NCBI GenBank assembly: GCA_041538185.1
Contig: JBGORM010000002.1
Coordinates: 523,259-587,258, forward strand
Direction of reading: 5' to 3'
DNA from: Melioribacteraceae bacterium 4301-Me
GTDB taxonomy: Bacteria; Bacteroidota; Ignavibacteria; Ignavibacteriales; Melioribacteraceae
DNA length: 64,000 bases
Both the position numbers and the translations under genes were made by a program. Below the pieces are notes generated by a model. It was not told the DNA's origin. It was given only the letters and a program-made list of their open reading frames with translations, and did no database searches. Positions 18,240 through 28,054 of this stretch are shown piece after piece; position 1 is the first letter of the stretch, and each line of letters begins with the position of its first letter.

Positions 18240-20813
18240 ATGCTTAAAACAATAAAAGATATTGTAATTAAAAATAGAAGAAATTCTGTAATTCTTTTAA
18301 CAACACTTTTGGTAATTGTAGGTCTTATAAATTTCTATTTTATTTTTGAGGTAACTACACAATCTAACGATGAATGCCTGTGGGTACAAAAGAAAATTAA
18401 TAAAGACAGTACAGAAGTTTTTATTGATAAAGTAAAAGAAGGTGGGGTAACCTGGATTGCTGGAATAAGAAATGGGGATAGACTCATTAAAATTAATGGA
18501 GTAACAATTGATAATCTTATTACAGCCACGAAAGTGTTGGATAGTGTTCCCAAAGGAGATTATGCTACATACCTTATTGGCAGGAATAACACTACATTTG
18601 AAACTAAAGTTTTGGTAAAAAAACTTATTAATCTTTTTGGATTTAGCTATGCTTTATTAGGATTTATATGGATAATTGTTGGCTTTATAGTTGTAATGGC
18701 AAAATTAGATGGTAAAACGCAAAATGCTTTTTATAACATTGGTTTTTTTGCTACACTTTTTGCACTAAGTAATTTGTTTTACAGAGGACCTTCCGTACAA
18801 AATCCTATTTTTTCAAACATTTTTGTTTTCAGTATTGTTGTTATTGCTTTTTTAATTGGGGCTACTTACTTGCCGTTTCAAATAGTCAAATTTTTTAATC
18901 TCTTCCCTGTAAGAAATAAAATTAATGATAAAAAATGGTATAAGAATACTTTAAAATATGCACCGCTGACAATTTTAGGTTTATCATTCGTTATTTTTTT
19001 TGTTGTATTCTTCCTTAAATTAAATTTCCTTAAACCTGAATATGTTGTTATTGTAGGGAATAACCTCTTCTTAATACTTAATGTTGGAGGCTATATTATA
19101 GGATTAGTGCTTTTATTTATAAGTTATTCGAGGATGGATACTAAACAAGAAAGGAATTCTATTTTTGTAATTTTGATAGCCTACGTTGTTGGTGTTGCTG
19201 CATTGCTGTTTACTTATACCTTAGCAGGTGTTATTGCTGGAACTATATTTAACAACCCAATTTATTTTACTCCTATTATTTTAATTTCACTTCTACCTGT
19301 AGCTTTTGGCTATTCGATATTTAAATATTCATTAATGGATGTTAGTGATGTTTTAAAAAACGCAATCTTTTATGGAACAGCAACTTTATCTATTGCCGCA
19401 GTTTATTTCTTGTTAATTTATGTAATTGGACAAGGTGTTAGTTCTGCAATTGGAACGGAATATCAAGGACTTATAGCCGGGTTAATTTTTATAATATTTG
19501 CAATTATTTTCCAGTCGGCTAAGGACAAATTTCAAAATTTGATTACAATTAAGTTCTATCCAGAACAGTTTGCTTTTCACAACATACTTTTGAAATTTAG
19601 CAACGATATTACTACTGTTGTCGGCTTTGATAATATTTTAGACACCACAGAAGAAATTTTTGTCAATTTACTCAAGCTTAAACACTTTGGTATATTTTTG
19701 AAAAATGAAAAGAAACAAGTGTTTGAATTGGTACGCAGTGAGGGTATCTTTTTGTCGAACATGAAGTTACATAATAATCAACACAAACTAGACAATTATT
19801 TTCAGAATAAAGCTGCTACAAACAAAAAGTTGGTTATTTATCGTGAAGAGTTTAAGGAACTATTTGGAGAAGAAGCTGATTTACTTATAGAAGAGCATAT
19901 ATATACTATAATTCCCCTTTTAATTAAATCAAGGTTGATTGGGTTGCTAGTATTTGGTTTGAAATTTTCCGGCTCTCAGTTTGCTGATAAGGAAATTGAA
20001 CTGTTAAATGCTGCTGCTAATCAAACAGCAATTTCAATAGAAAATGCAAGATTATATGAATCTGAAGCCGAAAAAATTAAATTAGAAAAAGAGTTTGACA
20101 ACGCAAGAAAAATCCAGGAAAGCTTACTTCCTAAAACTGTTCCACATATTCCAGGAATTGACATTTGTGGGAAAATGATACCTGCAATGCAAATTGGCGG
20201 TGATTATTATGATTTTATTCAAGTGAGTCAAAATGAATTTTTTATTGTAATTGCTGATGTTTCCGGTAAAGGATTATCGGCATCATTTTACATGTCTAAA
20301 ATTCAAACAATGGTGAGATTGTATTGCGCGCAATTAAAGTCGCCAAAAGAAATACTGTGTGAAATTAACAGTCAGCTTTTTAATAATATTGAACGAAATA
20401 ATTTTATCACACTTAGCTTAGCACTTTTTGATACTGAAAAAAAGAAGATTCAAATTTGTAGGGCCGGCCATACCCCTATGATTTTATTTAGGGAAGGACA
20501 ACATTTTGTTGTTCAGCCCAGTGGAATAGGACTTGGACTTGAAAAAGGGAATATTTTTGAAGCCACATTAGAAGAAGAGTTAATGGATATGAAAAGGGGA
20601 GACCTTTATTGCTTTTTTTCCGATGGTGTAACTGAAAATATGAATAATCAAAAAGAACTTTACGGAATTAAAAACCTGCAGAATATTATTCTACAAAATT
20701 ACTCATTGAGTTCTGCTGCCATTACAAACCGTGTAATCCAAAACTTGGAAAATTTTAGAGGAACAACAACACAGTTCGACGATATAACACTAATTGTGGT
20801 TAAGTATACCTAA
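18240..20813 (+). CDS. PDZ-like / multi-helix membrane / GAF / SpoIIE phosphatase
   Basis: An 857-residue protein and the third phosphatase of the cluster. A first membrane helix (about 17-38) is followed by a PDZ-like domain outside the membrane (about 50-125, with GGVTWIAGIRNGDRLIKING). Then come about eight more helices, a GAF domain (about 445-600), a coiled coil and a PP2C domain with GGDYYD (about 653), ADVSGKG, SDGVTEN and DDITLI. The gene starts one base after the previous stop. A PDZ in front of a SpoIIE module suggests sensing of peptide ends or misfolded envelope protein, by analogy with other PDZ stress sensors. That part is inference. Confidence 0.88.
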   Translation: MLKTIKDIVIKNRRNSVILLTTLLVIVGLINFYFIFEVTTQSNDECLWVQKKINKDSTEVFIDKVKEGGVTWIAGIRNGDRLIKINGVTIDNLITATKVLDSVPKGDYATYLIGRNNTTFETKVLVKKLINLFGFSYALLGFIWIIVGFIVVMAKLDGKTQNAFYNIGFFATLFALSNLFYRGPSVQNPIFSNIFVFSIVVIAFLIGATYLPFQIVKFFNLFPVRNKINDKKWYKNTLKYAPLTILGLSFVIFFVVFFLKLNFLKPEYVVIVGNNLFLILNVGGYIIGLVLLFISYSRMDTKQERNSIFVILIAYVVGVAALLFTYTLAGVIAGTIFNNPIYFTPIILISLLPVAFGYSIFKYSLMDVSDVLKNAIFYGTATLSIAAVYFLLIYVIGQGVSSAIGTEYQGLIAGLIFIIFAIIFQSAKDKFQNLITIKFYPEQFAFHNILLKFSNDITTVVGFDNILDTTEEIFVNLLKLKHFGIFLKNEKKQVFELVRSEGIFLSNMKLHNNQHKLDNYFQNKAATNKKLVIYREEFKELFGEEADLLIEEHIYTIIPLLIKSRLIGLLVFGLKFSGSQFADKEIELLNAAANQTAISIENARLYESEAEKIKLEKEFDNARKIQESLLPKTVPHIPGIDICGKMIPAMQIGGDYYDFIQVSQNEFFIVIADVSGKGLSASFYMSKIQTMVRLYCAQLKSPKEILCEINSQLFNNIERNNFITLSLALFDTEKKKIQICRAGHTPMILFREGQHFVVQPSGIGLGLEKGNIFEATLEEELMDMKRGDLYCFFSDGVTENMNNQKELYGIKNLQNIILQNYSLSSAAITNRVIQNLENFRGTTTQFDDITLIVVKYT

Positions 20814-20873
20814 AAGACTTGATTAAAAGTGTAAACTTGTTTTCTTGGCATTGGTGCATAAAATATAAATAAA

Positions 20874-22013
20874 CTAAAACTGCACTTTCTTATTTGTTCT
20901 GTTAGCATACTCTAAAACAAAAGCACTTGCAACAAAAATTGAAGAATAGGTACCCGTAATAATTCCTATAAATAAAGCAAAAGCAAAACCCTTTAAGACC
21001 TCGCCGCCAAAAATCAATAGGACAATTACGCTAATTAAAGTAGTAAAGCCTGTTATTATGGTTCTGCTCATTGTTTTATTTATAGCGTTGTTCATATTTT
21101 CTTCTAAGGGAAGTGTTTTGTGAATTTTTAGATTTTCCCTTACTCTATCGAAAACAACTACAGTATCGTTAATTGAATATCCAACTAAAGTCAAAAATGC
21201 TGCAACAACGCTTATAGAAATTTCTAAATTGAGACCGGGGAACACACCATAAAGAATTGAAAAAAGACCTAAAGTAATAAGCACATCATGGAATAAAGCG
21301 GCTACAGCTCCAATAGCAAATGTGAACTTAAATCGGAAACCTAAATAAATTAGAATAACTATTAATGAAATTAATACTGCCAATAGTGCATCAGTTTTTA
21401 GTTCTTGTCCAATTTTCGGGCCCACTTTATCTTCTTTAAGTACATTAAATGGATTATCATGAAATCTTTCACTTAAATTTTCTTTAATCCAATCAGCTAT
21501 TCCAACTCTTACAATTACTGCAGTGTTAGTGGCTTCTTCAGAAGCTTTGGTTGTTTGAAAGCCAGCTTCGAATAATTTATTGTTCATAAAATTGGCGGTT
21601 TCTGGATCCGGGAATGAAAAAGTGATAGAATTAATGGTTGAGTCTGTAACGGTGACTTTTGTGCCTGGTTTAGATTTTTCTATCAGTTCTCTAATTTTTT
21701 GAGTTACTTTTGGGAAAATATTAGCAGGTATTTCTTGAATTTCAGTTCTTAACAAGATGCCGGTACTACCGCCAAATGTTTTAACTTCTACGTTACCCAG
21801 TCCAATTTTGTCTACTTCTTTTCTTACGTCAGAAATTTGAATTGGTTTCTCGAATTGAATGGCAACTTCGGTGCCTCCCTTAAAGTCGATTCCAAATTGT
21901 AATCCACGAAATATAATACTAATAATTCCTAAGAATAGAAGAGTAGCAGAAAGAAAATAGAAAAATTTTCTTTTTGCCATGAAATTAACGTTTAAATTTT
22001 CGAATACTCTCAT
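20874..22013 (-). CDS. secF: Protein translocase subunit SecF
   Basis: A 379-residue partner of SecD in the Sec secretion machinery, which uses the ion gradient to pull proteins across the inner membrane. The N-terminal helix is followed by GIDFKGGTEV, a periplasmic domain, and five more helices with the conserved VGYSINDTVVVFDRVREN. It lies 27 bases after secD in the same direction. It is convergent with the phosphatase cluster, and I saw no clear terminator in the 60-base gap at 20814-20873. Confidence 0.96.
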   Translation of the reverse strand: MRVFENLNVNFMAKRKFFYFLSATLLFLGIISIIFRGLQFGIDFKGGTEVAIQFEKPIQISDVRKEVDKIGLGNVEVKTFGGSTGILLRTEIQEIPANIFPKVTQKIRELIEKSKPGTKVTVTDSTINSITFSFPDPETANFMNNKLFEAGFQTTKASEEATNTAVIVRVGIADWIKENLSERFHDNPFNVLKEDKVGPKIGQELKTDALLAVLISLIVILIYLGFRFKFTFAIGAVAALFHDVLITLGLFSILYGVFPGLNLEISISVVAAFLTLVGYSINDTVVVFDRVRENLKIHKTLPLEENMNNAINKTMSRTIITGFTTLISVIVLLIFGGEVLKGFAFALFIGIITGTYSSIFVASAFVLEYANRTNKKVQF

Positions 22014-22040
22014 TTATTGAAAATCTCCTGCTTACTTTAA

Positions 22041-23951
22041 TTAACCTACATTAATTTTGTAGCCCTTTGCTACCATGAAATCAAAAATTACTCGTGTTAC
22101 AACTAATGCTGAAAATAAACTTGCTACTATACCAATCATTAAAGTAAGTGCAAAACCTTGAACAGGTCCGCTCCCAAATTGATAAAGTATAATTCCTGTG
22201 AAGAAGGTAGTAATATTTGAATCAAAAATTGCAGAAAAGGAATTTGCAAAACCACTATCTACTGCTGCCTTAGCAGTTTTGCCGGTTGCCAGTTCCTCTC
22301 TAATTCTTTCATAAATTAGAACGTTAGCGTCTACGGCCATGCCAATTGTTAAGATAATACCAGCTATGCCGGGTAAGGTTAATGTGGCGCTAAAACCAGC
22401 TAGTACCCCTAAGATTAATAAAATAGTGTTGATTAAACCTACTACAGCAACAGAGCCAGCTTTTTTGTAATAAAAGATCATAAAAATTGATACTAATGAG
22501 AAGCCTATAACAAAAGAATTAAATCCTTGGCTTATAGAATCCTGTCCAAGTGAAGGCCCAACAGTTCTTTCTTCGATTATATCCACTGGTGCAGGTAGTG
22601 CTCCAGCCTTTAATACAATTTCAAGTAGTTTTGCTTCGTCTAAGCTTGATATGCCTGTAATTTGTGAATTGCCGGTAGGAATTTTATTTATAATTGTAGG
22701 TGCGGAATAAACTACGCCGTCTAAAACAATAGCGCATCTTTTATTGATATTTGCACCAGTAATTCTTGCCCATTCCCTTGCGCCTTCACTGTTCATTGAC
22801 ATTGTAACTTCCGGTGCTGAAGTATTTGGGTCAATACTTGCTTGAGCATCTACAATTACTCCACCTGTTAATTCTGGTTGTTTATTGACCATATACATTC
22901 GATAATACTTTTGTCCATCTTGACCGATTTCTGGTTTTGCATCAAAAAGGAATTCAACGTTGTCAGGCATAACCTTTTTAACTTCTGGTAATTGCAAGTA
23001 ATCTAATAATTTTTGACGGTCACTTTCTTTAACAAAAGCATCTGCAATTCTTCCTTTTGAATCAATTAGCCTGGCAATGTAAAAGAATGGATGCTCAATT
23101 TTAAATTGTTTTTCTGTTAGCTTTGTGTTAGTTGTATCTTTAGCTGATTTTAACGAATCAATTTTTGAACTGTCAGTTAATGCTTTTGCCAGAACTTCAT
23201 CAATTTTGTTCATTATTGGGATGGCAAAGTCGGCATCTTTTACAAGTTTGAACTCTAATAGTGCTCGCCCTTGCAATAATCTTTTGGCTTCTTCTTCTCT
23301 TGCTATTCCTGGCAATTCTACAATTAACCTTCTTGAACCTTGCTTTTGTATATTAGGTTCGGAAACGCCGTACTGATTAACTCTATTACTAATAATTTCC
23401 TGAGCTCTTGTAACAGCGTCTGATTCTTGCTGCTGAAGTTTATTTATGATTTGTTGGTCATCTTCTCTTATAGTTCCAAAGTATCTACTTAACCTAATGC
23501 CTCTTTGCTGAAGTTTCTTAGCAAGTACAGTAACAATATTTTCGTCAGTGTTCTTCGTCTCATTTTCTGCCTCTTTCAAGACTTTATTGAAAGTTTCGTC
23601 TGGATCTTTAGCAAGGCGTTCAAGAAGCTTGGCAGTGTTGACTTCCATTACAAGGTACATACCACCTTGTAAATCTAACCCTAGTTTAATTCTTTTTTCT
23701 CTTGCTTTGCGATAAGCTGGGTTATTAGCAAGTATACTATCCTTTTTGTTTGTTAAAATATCTCTTAAAACTGATTTGGAAATTTGAGGGTCTGCGTTTT
23801 TTATACTATCACCTATAACAGCAATTTTTTTAGAAACCTCTTTGTTGTTTTGATAATCTTGGTAGGTGGGATATAATAAATATAATGAAAGTGCTGCCGC
23901 TGCAATTATAATGATGAATCTAAATCGTAGTTCTTTCATTCGTGAGTACAA
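22041..23951 (-). CDS. secD: Protein translocase subunit SecD
   Basis: A 636-residue SecD. GLDLQGGMYLVMEV follows the first membrane helix. A large periplasmic domain includes the SRRLIVELPG region. The C-terminal membrane half contains TIGMAVDANVLIYERIREE, with the conserved aspartate of the ion path. It is separate from secF, not fused as in some relatives. The start ATG at 23951 is preceded by a 360-base gap that must hold its promoter. Confidence 0.96.
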   Translation of the reverse strand: MYSRMKELRFRFIIIIAAAALSLYLLYPTYQDYQNNKEVSKKIAVIGDSIKNADPQISKSVLRDILTNKKDSILANNPAYRKAREKRIKLGLDLQGGMYLVMEVNTAKLLERLAKDPDETFNKVLKEAENETKNTDENIVTVLAKKLQQRGIRLSRYFGTIREDDQQIINKLQQQESDAVTRAQEIISNRVNQYGVSEPNIQKQGSRRLIVELPGIAREEEAKRLLQGRALLEFKLVKDADFAIPIMNKIDEVLAKALTDSSKIDSLKSAKDTTNTKLTEKQFKIEHPFFYIARLIDSKGRIADAFVKESDRQKLLDYLQLPEVKKVMPDNVEFLFDAKPEIGQDGQKYYRMYMVNKQPELTGGVIVDAQASIDPNTSAPEVTMSMNSEGAREWARITGANINKRCAIVLDGVVYSAPTIINKIPTGNSQITGISSLDEAKLLEIVLKAGALPAPVDIIEERTVGPSLGQDSISQGFNSFVIGFSLVSIFMIFYYKKAGSVAVVGLINTILLILGVLAGFSATLTLPGIAGIILTIGMAVDANVLIYERIREELATGKTAKAAVDSGFANSFSAIFDSNITTFFTGIILYQFGSGPVQGFALTLMIGIVASLFSALVVTRVIFDFMVAKGYKINVG

Positions 23952-24240
23952 CCATTATTTAGTTAATTTTATTGTTTATTAGAATGCGAAATATAGATTG
24001 TACCCTCTAAAAAGTCAATTAATATTGCTTGAAAACAAGTTGTTTGTTCTATCACCATTATGCTTAATGTTGCATGTTTTTGTTACAAAACTTATTGTAA
24101 ATAGTGCAGCAGAGATATAACTCAATGCTTGTATAAATAGTTTGTGTTATTCATAATTGTTGCTTATAAGATGTGTATTTTGTGAGTATAATCTTAAAAG
24201 GAATAATAGATATGGAGTTAAACTGTTGTCACTAAAATTA
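23952..24240. other. Intergenic region between the ribosomal operon and secD
   Basis: About 290 AT-rich bases in which I found no reading frame, RNA gene or clear repeat. It should contain the leftward promoter of secDF, but no unambiguous -35/-10 pair could be picked by eye. Confidence 0.5.
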
Positions 24241-24241
24241 A

Positions 24242-24300
24242 GGCTGTCCCAAACTAACTTTTTAATCTTTATTTTACTTTTATTTTTTTGAGACAGCCCT
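24242..24300. repeat. Inverted repeat with GGCTGTC ends (terminator or IS-end remnant)
   Basis: GGCTGTCCCAAA at 24242-24253 is mirrored by TTTGAGACAGCCC at the other end (up to 24299), giving an interrupted stem of about 12 bp around a T-rich 34-base spacer. It lies 13 bases past the rplI stop, so it could end the leftward rpsF-ssb-rpsR-rplI transcript. The GGCTGTC(C/T)CAAA form also looks like the ends of some IS elements, so it may be a relic. Neither role is proven. Confidence 0.5.
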
Positions 24301-24312
24301 ACTTGCAAGAAA

Positions 24313-24756
24313 CTATTCTCTTACTACCCAAGTTTTAACGGTTGCTGAAACAGAAGGGTGAAGTTTTATATTGACACTGTAAATTCCCAAAGCTTTAATA
24401 GGTTCTGCGATTTCAATTTTACGTTTATCAACTTCGTATCCTTTTTCTTTGAGTGAATCTGCAATCATTTGGTTGGTTACCGAGCCAAAGATTTTATCTT
24501 CTTCACCGACTTTAACTGGAATGGTAATAGAGATTTTTTCTAATTCAGCTGCTAATTTTTGAGCAGCTTCAAGTTCTTTAGCTTCTCTTTTAAGGATTTG
24601 TTTTTTTTCTTCTTCGAAGCTTAAAATGTTTCCTTTTGTTGCTTGATAAGCAATTTGTCTTGGTATCAAAAAGTTTCTTGCGAATCCATCTTTTACTTCT
24701 ACCACTTCGCCCACTTTTCCAAGTTTGTCGTAATTTTTTCTTAAAATCACTTTCAT
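24313..24756 (-). CDS. rplI: 50S ribosomal protein L9
   Basis: A 147-residue L9. The N-terminal RNA-binding domain begins MKVILRKNYDKLGKVGEVVEV and continues with the family pattern GFARNFLIP. A long central helix (about 40-75) joins the C-terminal domain. It is the last gene of the usual rpsF-ssb-rpsR-rplI operon. The inverted repeat just downstream probably ends this transcript. Confidence 0.97.
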   Translation of the reverse strand: MKVILRKNYDKLGKVGEVVEVKDGFARNFLIPRQIAYQATKGNILSFEEEKKQILKREAKELEAAQKLAAELEKISITIPVKVGEEDKIFGSVTNQMIADSLKEKGYEVDKRKIEIAEPIKALGIYSVNIKLHPSVSATVKTWVVRE

Positions 24757-24766
24757 TAGATACTCC

Positions 24767-24979
24767 TTATTTTACTGCTTCAGAGACGTAAGGTAAAATA
24801 GCTAAGTGACGTGCGCGTTTAATAGCGCGCACCAACTCTCTGTGTTGTTTCGCACTTAGACCTGTAATTCTTCTTGGTATTATTTTACCTTGGTCAGTTA
24901 AGAATTTTTGGAGCTGCTTTGAATCCTTGTAATCGATATATCCAGTAATTACTCTTTTTATTTTTTTCACTGTTTTCAT
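24767..24979 (-). CDS. rpsR: 30S ribosomal protein S18
   Basis: A 70-residue S18 with the signature region [18 protein letters not shown] and the C-terminal RHLAILPY. It binds next to S6 on the small subunit platform. It lies between ssb and rplI with 10-base gaps on each side, the standard operon order. It lacks an obvious Zn-ribbon CxxC, so it is the zinc-free form. Confidence 0.97.
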   Translation of the reverse strand: MKTVKKIKRVITGYIDYKDSKQLQKFLTDQGKIIPRRITGLSAKQHRELVRAIKRARHLAILPYVSEAVK

Positions 24980-24989
24980 TAAAAACCCC

Positions 24990-25466
24990 TTATTGCTTAT
25001 CGTTTTTCATAAGGTCGGATTCTTCATCAGTCAAAAATTTATCGAATGAATTATCCTCAAAATTACTGTCATCTTCAACAGCATCAACAGTATCTTCGGC
25101 TGTGCCGTTTCCAGATTTATTGAACTTATTAAGGAATTGAATTCTTTTTGCTTTAATTTCTACAATTGTTCTGTTCTTCCCGTCTTCTGTTTTGAAAGTA
25201 CGGCTTTGCATTTCCCCGTCAATTAAAACAGCGCTACCTTTTTTAAGACGGTCTCGGCAGCTATCTGCTAACTTATTCCAAGCAACAACTCCAACATAGC
25301 AAACATCTTCCTGCCATTGATTGCTGCTGTCTTTATACCTTCTGTTAGCAGCAATGTGAAAGTTGACAACAGGTGTGTTATTAGAAGTTTGTCTAAAAAC
25401 AGGATCCTTTGTTAAGTTTCCTGCTACTATAACACTGTTAATTTCTGGCATCTTCAAATCAGCCAT
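24990..25466 (-). CDS. ssb: Single-stranded DNA-binding protein
   Basis: A protein of 158 residues with the OB fold ([17 protein letters not shown], then [11 protein letters not shown] and the WQED...VVAW segment) and an acidic tail. The tail ends DLMKNDKQ rather than the classic DDDIPF tip. The start is placed at the ATG at 25466-25464 because a perfect GGAGG lies five bases before it. A longer frame opens at a TTG at 25478, but that TTG is fused to the Shine-Dalgarno sequence itself. Its location between rpsF and rpsR is conserved in many bacteria. Confidence 0.95.
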   Translation of the reverse strand: MADLKMPEINSVIVAGNLTKDPVFRQTSNNTPVVNFHIAANRRYKDSSNQWQEDVCYVGVVAWNKLADSCRDRLKKGSAVLIDGEMQSRTFKTEDGKNRTIVEIKAKRIQFLNKFNKSGNGTAEDTVDAVEDDSNFEDNSFDKFLTDEESDLMKNDKQ

Positions 25467-25512
25467 CGTTACCTCCAAGCTACTTTTGTTATTAATCAGT
25501 TACGTTTTACAA

Positions 25513-25890
25513 TTAGTTTTTTGTTAATTCAGGTATTAGTTCTTCATCTTCAGCAGTGACTGAAATTTGTTTTTGTTTTTCAATTGCTTCAAGTGCACGC
25601 TTATCTAATGTAATAGTTAGGTATCTTACAATGTTTTCGTCCAATCTAAAATTCCTTTCGATAGTGGTTATGGAAGAGGGAATTGTGAGGTGTCTAATTA
25701 TAAGATAATAACCAGTTTTAGATTTTTTTATTGGATATGCGAGACGTTTGCGTCCCCATTTATCTACATCGATTATTTCACCACCATTAGTAGTTATTAA
25801 TTCTTGTATTCTTGATATTGTTTGTTCAATCTGCTCATCTTCTAAAGCAGCGTTAATAATAATCACACTTTCATAGTGTCTTTTGTTCAT
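25513..25890 (-). CDS. rpsF: 30S ribosomal protein S6
   Basis: A 125-residue S6 with YESVIIINAALEDEQIE at the start, the KWGRKRLAYPIKK motif and a short acidic C-terminal extension. It is the first gene of the S6-SSB-S18-L9 operon. A strong ribosome site (GGGAGG) lies before its ATG. S6 and S18 bind each other on the ribosome and can also regulate this operon in other bacteria. No leader structure was identified here. Confidence 0.96.
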   Translation of the reverse strand: MNKRHYESVIIINAALEDEQIEQTISRIQELITTNGGEIIDVDKWGRKRLAYPIKKSKTGYYLIIRHLTIPSSITTIERNFRLDENIVRYLTITLDKRALEAIEKQKQISVTAEDEELIPELTKN

Positions 25891-25978
25891 TTTTTATCCT
25901 CCCTTTGGACTTTAAGGCCTTCATTAAAATATAAAAATGAAAGCAGGGTTTTATAAAATTTAATGCGCTAAAATATAT

Positions 25979-28045
25979 TTATTTAATCAATGGTGCAATA
26001 ACTAATGACACAACCGACATTAATTTAATTAAAATATTAAGTGATGGACCTGAAGTATCCTTAAATGGATCACCTACTGTATCTCCAACAACAGCTGCTT
26101 TGTGAGCATCAGAGCCTTTAGTATAAGTAAGCCCGCTTGAGGTAAAGCCCGCTTCAATTAATTTTTTTGCATTATCCCAAGCTCCACCTGCATTTGCTTG
26201 AAAAATAGCCATTAACACGCCACTTGCGGTGACACCTGCGAGTAATCCTGCTAGCATTTCCTTGCTGATAAAACCAATGATTACAGGTATAACAACTGCC
26301 ATTACGCCTGGGACAATCATTTTTTTAATAGCTGCCTTTGTTGAAATTTCAACGCATCTTGAAAAGTCGGCTTTAGCTGTTCCTTCTCGTAATCCCTTAA
26401 TCTCTCTAAATTGCCTTCCAACTTCAATAATCATTTCCTTGGCAGCTTTTCCAACAGCATTTATGGATAAAGAAGAAAAGAGAAATGGCAGCATGGCACC
26501 AATAAATAAACCACCCATAATTATTGGTTTTGAAATATCTATTACTGAAATATCTGCTTGGTGCATATATGCACTGAACAAAGCAAGAGCTGTTAAAGCA
26601 GCTGAACCAATTGCAAACCCTTTTCCAATTGCAGCTGTAGTATTTCCTACTGCATCAAGTTTATCCGTTCTTTCTCTTACTTCTTTCGGGAGTTCTGACA
26701 TTTCAGCAATTCCACCTGCGTTATCTGAAATTGGACCATAAGCATCAACAGCTAATTGAATGCCAGTAGTAGATAACATTCCTAAAGCAGCAATTGCAAT
26801 ACCATAAAGGTTAGCAAACTGATAAGCACCAATTATACCAATTGCAATAATAATTATGGGAATTGCGGTGGACATCATTCCCACACCTAATCCGGCTATA
26901 ATATTTGTTGCAGCTCCGGTGATTGATTGATTCGCAATTGTGTGGACTGGACTATTTTCTGTGCTGGTATAATATTCTGTAAGCATTCCAATTATTACGC
27001 CAGCAGCTAAGCCAATTATTGTTGAATAGAAAACTCCTATATTTGAATAAGTGAAGTTATTGTAGATCCATTTATCAGGAAGCATTTTCATAATGATAAA
27101 GTATGATGCGATAATCATTAATCCAGCCGCAGTAAATTCACCAAAATTAAGAGCTTTCTGAGGATTTCCTCCTTCTTTAACTTTAACAAAGAAAGCACCA
27201 AAAATTGATAACAAAATTCCAGTCCCTGCTAGTATTAACGGTAGAATAACAGCTTCTAGACCAATTTCTGGGACTGACGGGTCGGCAAAGACAGCACCTA
27301 AAACCATTGTTCCAATTATTGCTCCCACGTATGATTCAAAAAGGTCAGCTCCCATTCCTGCAACATCACCAACGTTATCACCAACGTTGTCTGCTATTGT
27401 TGCAGGATTTCTCGGATCATCTTCTGGTATGCCCTCGTAAACTTTACCAGCTAAGTCAGCCCCTACATCAGCAGCTTTTGTATAAATTCCGCCACCCACT
27501 CTTGCAAAAAGAGCAATCGATGAGGCGCCTAAGGAAAAACCTGAAATTACATTTATAATTTTTGACAAATCCCAAGATAAATTTTGATATATAATAAAAA
27601 GTACGCTTAAGCCAATTACCCCCAAACCAACTACATTCATTCCCATTATTGAGCCGCCGGAAAAGGCTATTTGAAGTGCTTCACCTAAACCCGTTCTTGC
27701 AGCGTTAGCTGTTTTAACATTTGCTCTAGTTGCAGCAATCATTCCTAAAAAGCCTGCAAAAGCCGAGCAAAAAGCCCCAACAATAAATGATACCGCTATT
27801 AGCCAAGAAGAATCAGTCCTGCCAAAATTTGATATACCTAATAAGAATGCTACCGAAACAACGAATATAGCTAAAACTTTATATTCGGTTTTGAGGAATG
27901 CGATTGCACCTTCTCTAATGTGATTAGAAATTTCTATCATTATTTCGGTGCCAGAATTTTGTTTCTTAATCCAATTGTATTTTAGATATGAGTAAAGTAA
28001 AGCAGATAAACCGATTAGAGGAATAATGTAAATTAATGGTGACAT
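25979..28045 (-). CDS. hppA: Membrane-bound ion-pumping pyrophosphatase (K+-dependent type)
   Basis: A 688-residue, about 16-helix pump that uses pyrophosphate to move H+ and/or Na+ out of the cytoplasm. The catalytic [21 protein letters not shown] motif (about 190-210) and [18 protein letters not shown] are intact, as is the C-terminal [15 protein letters not shown]. The loop [16 protein letters not shown] (about 466) carries the alanine typical of potassium-dependent enzymes, in contrast to GNTTKA of K+-independent ones. Whether it pumps Na+, H+ or both cannot be settled by eye. It sits 9 bases upstream of nothing on its strand but follows pth closely. Confidence 0.96.
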   Translation of the reverse strand: MSPLIYIIPLIGLSALLYSYLKYNWIKKQNSGTEIMIEISNHIREGAIAFLKTEYKVLAIFVVSVAFLLGISNFGRTDSSWLIAVSFIVGAFCSAFAGFLGMIAATRANVKTANAARTGLGEALQIAFSGGSIMGMNVVGLGVIGLSVLFIIYQNLSWDLSKIINVISGFSLGASSIALFARVGGGIYTKAADVGADLAGKVYEGIPEDDPRNPATIADNVGDNVGDVAGMGADLFESYVGAIIGTMVLGAVFADPSVPEIGLEAVILPLILAGTGILLSIFGAFFVKVKEGGNPQKALNFGEFTAAGLMIIASYFIIMKMLPDKWIYNNFTYSNIGVFYSTIIGLAAGVIIGMLTEYYTSTENSPVHTIANQSITGAATNIIAGLGVGMMSTAIPIIIIAIGIIGAYQFANLYGIAIAALGMLSTTGIQLAVDAYGPISDNAGGIAEMSELPKEVRERTDKLDAVGNTTAAIGKGFAIGSAALTALALFSAYMHQADISVIDISKPIIMGGLFIGAMLPFLFSSLSINAVGKAAKEMIIEVGRQFREIKGLREGTAKADFSRCVEISTKAAIKKMIVPGVMAVVIPVIIGFISKEMLAGLLAGVTASGVLMAIFQANAGGAWDNAKKLIEAGFTSSGLTYTKGSDAHKAAVVGDTVGDPFKDTSGPSLNILIKLMSVVSLVIAPLIK

Positions 28046-28054
28046 AGAAATCTC

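Noticed and set aside
11166..20813. Sporulation locus
   Set aside because: SpoIIE/STAS/RsbW names suggest sporulation, but no sporulation genes are present and Gram-negative envelope genes surround it; these modules are general stress switches.
26229..26741. 170-residue frame on the plus strand inside hppA
   Set aside because: It is antisense to a strongly conserved coding region and shows the Ile/Ala-rich composition of a mirror frame. No signal for a separate gene.
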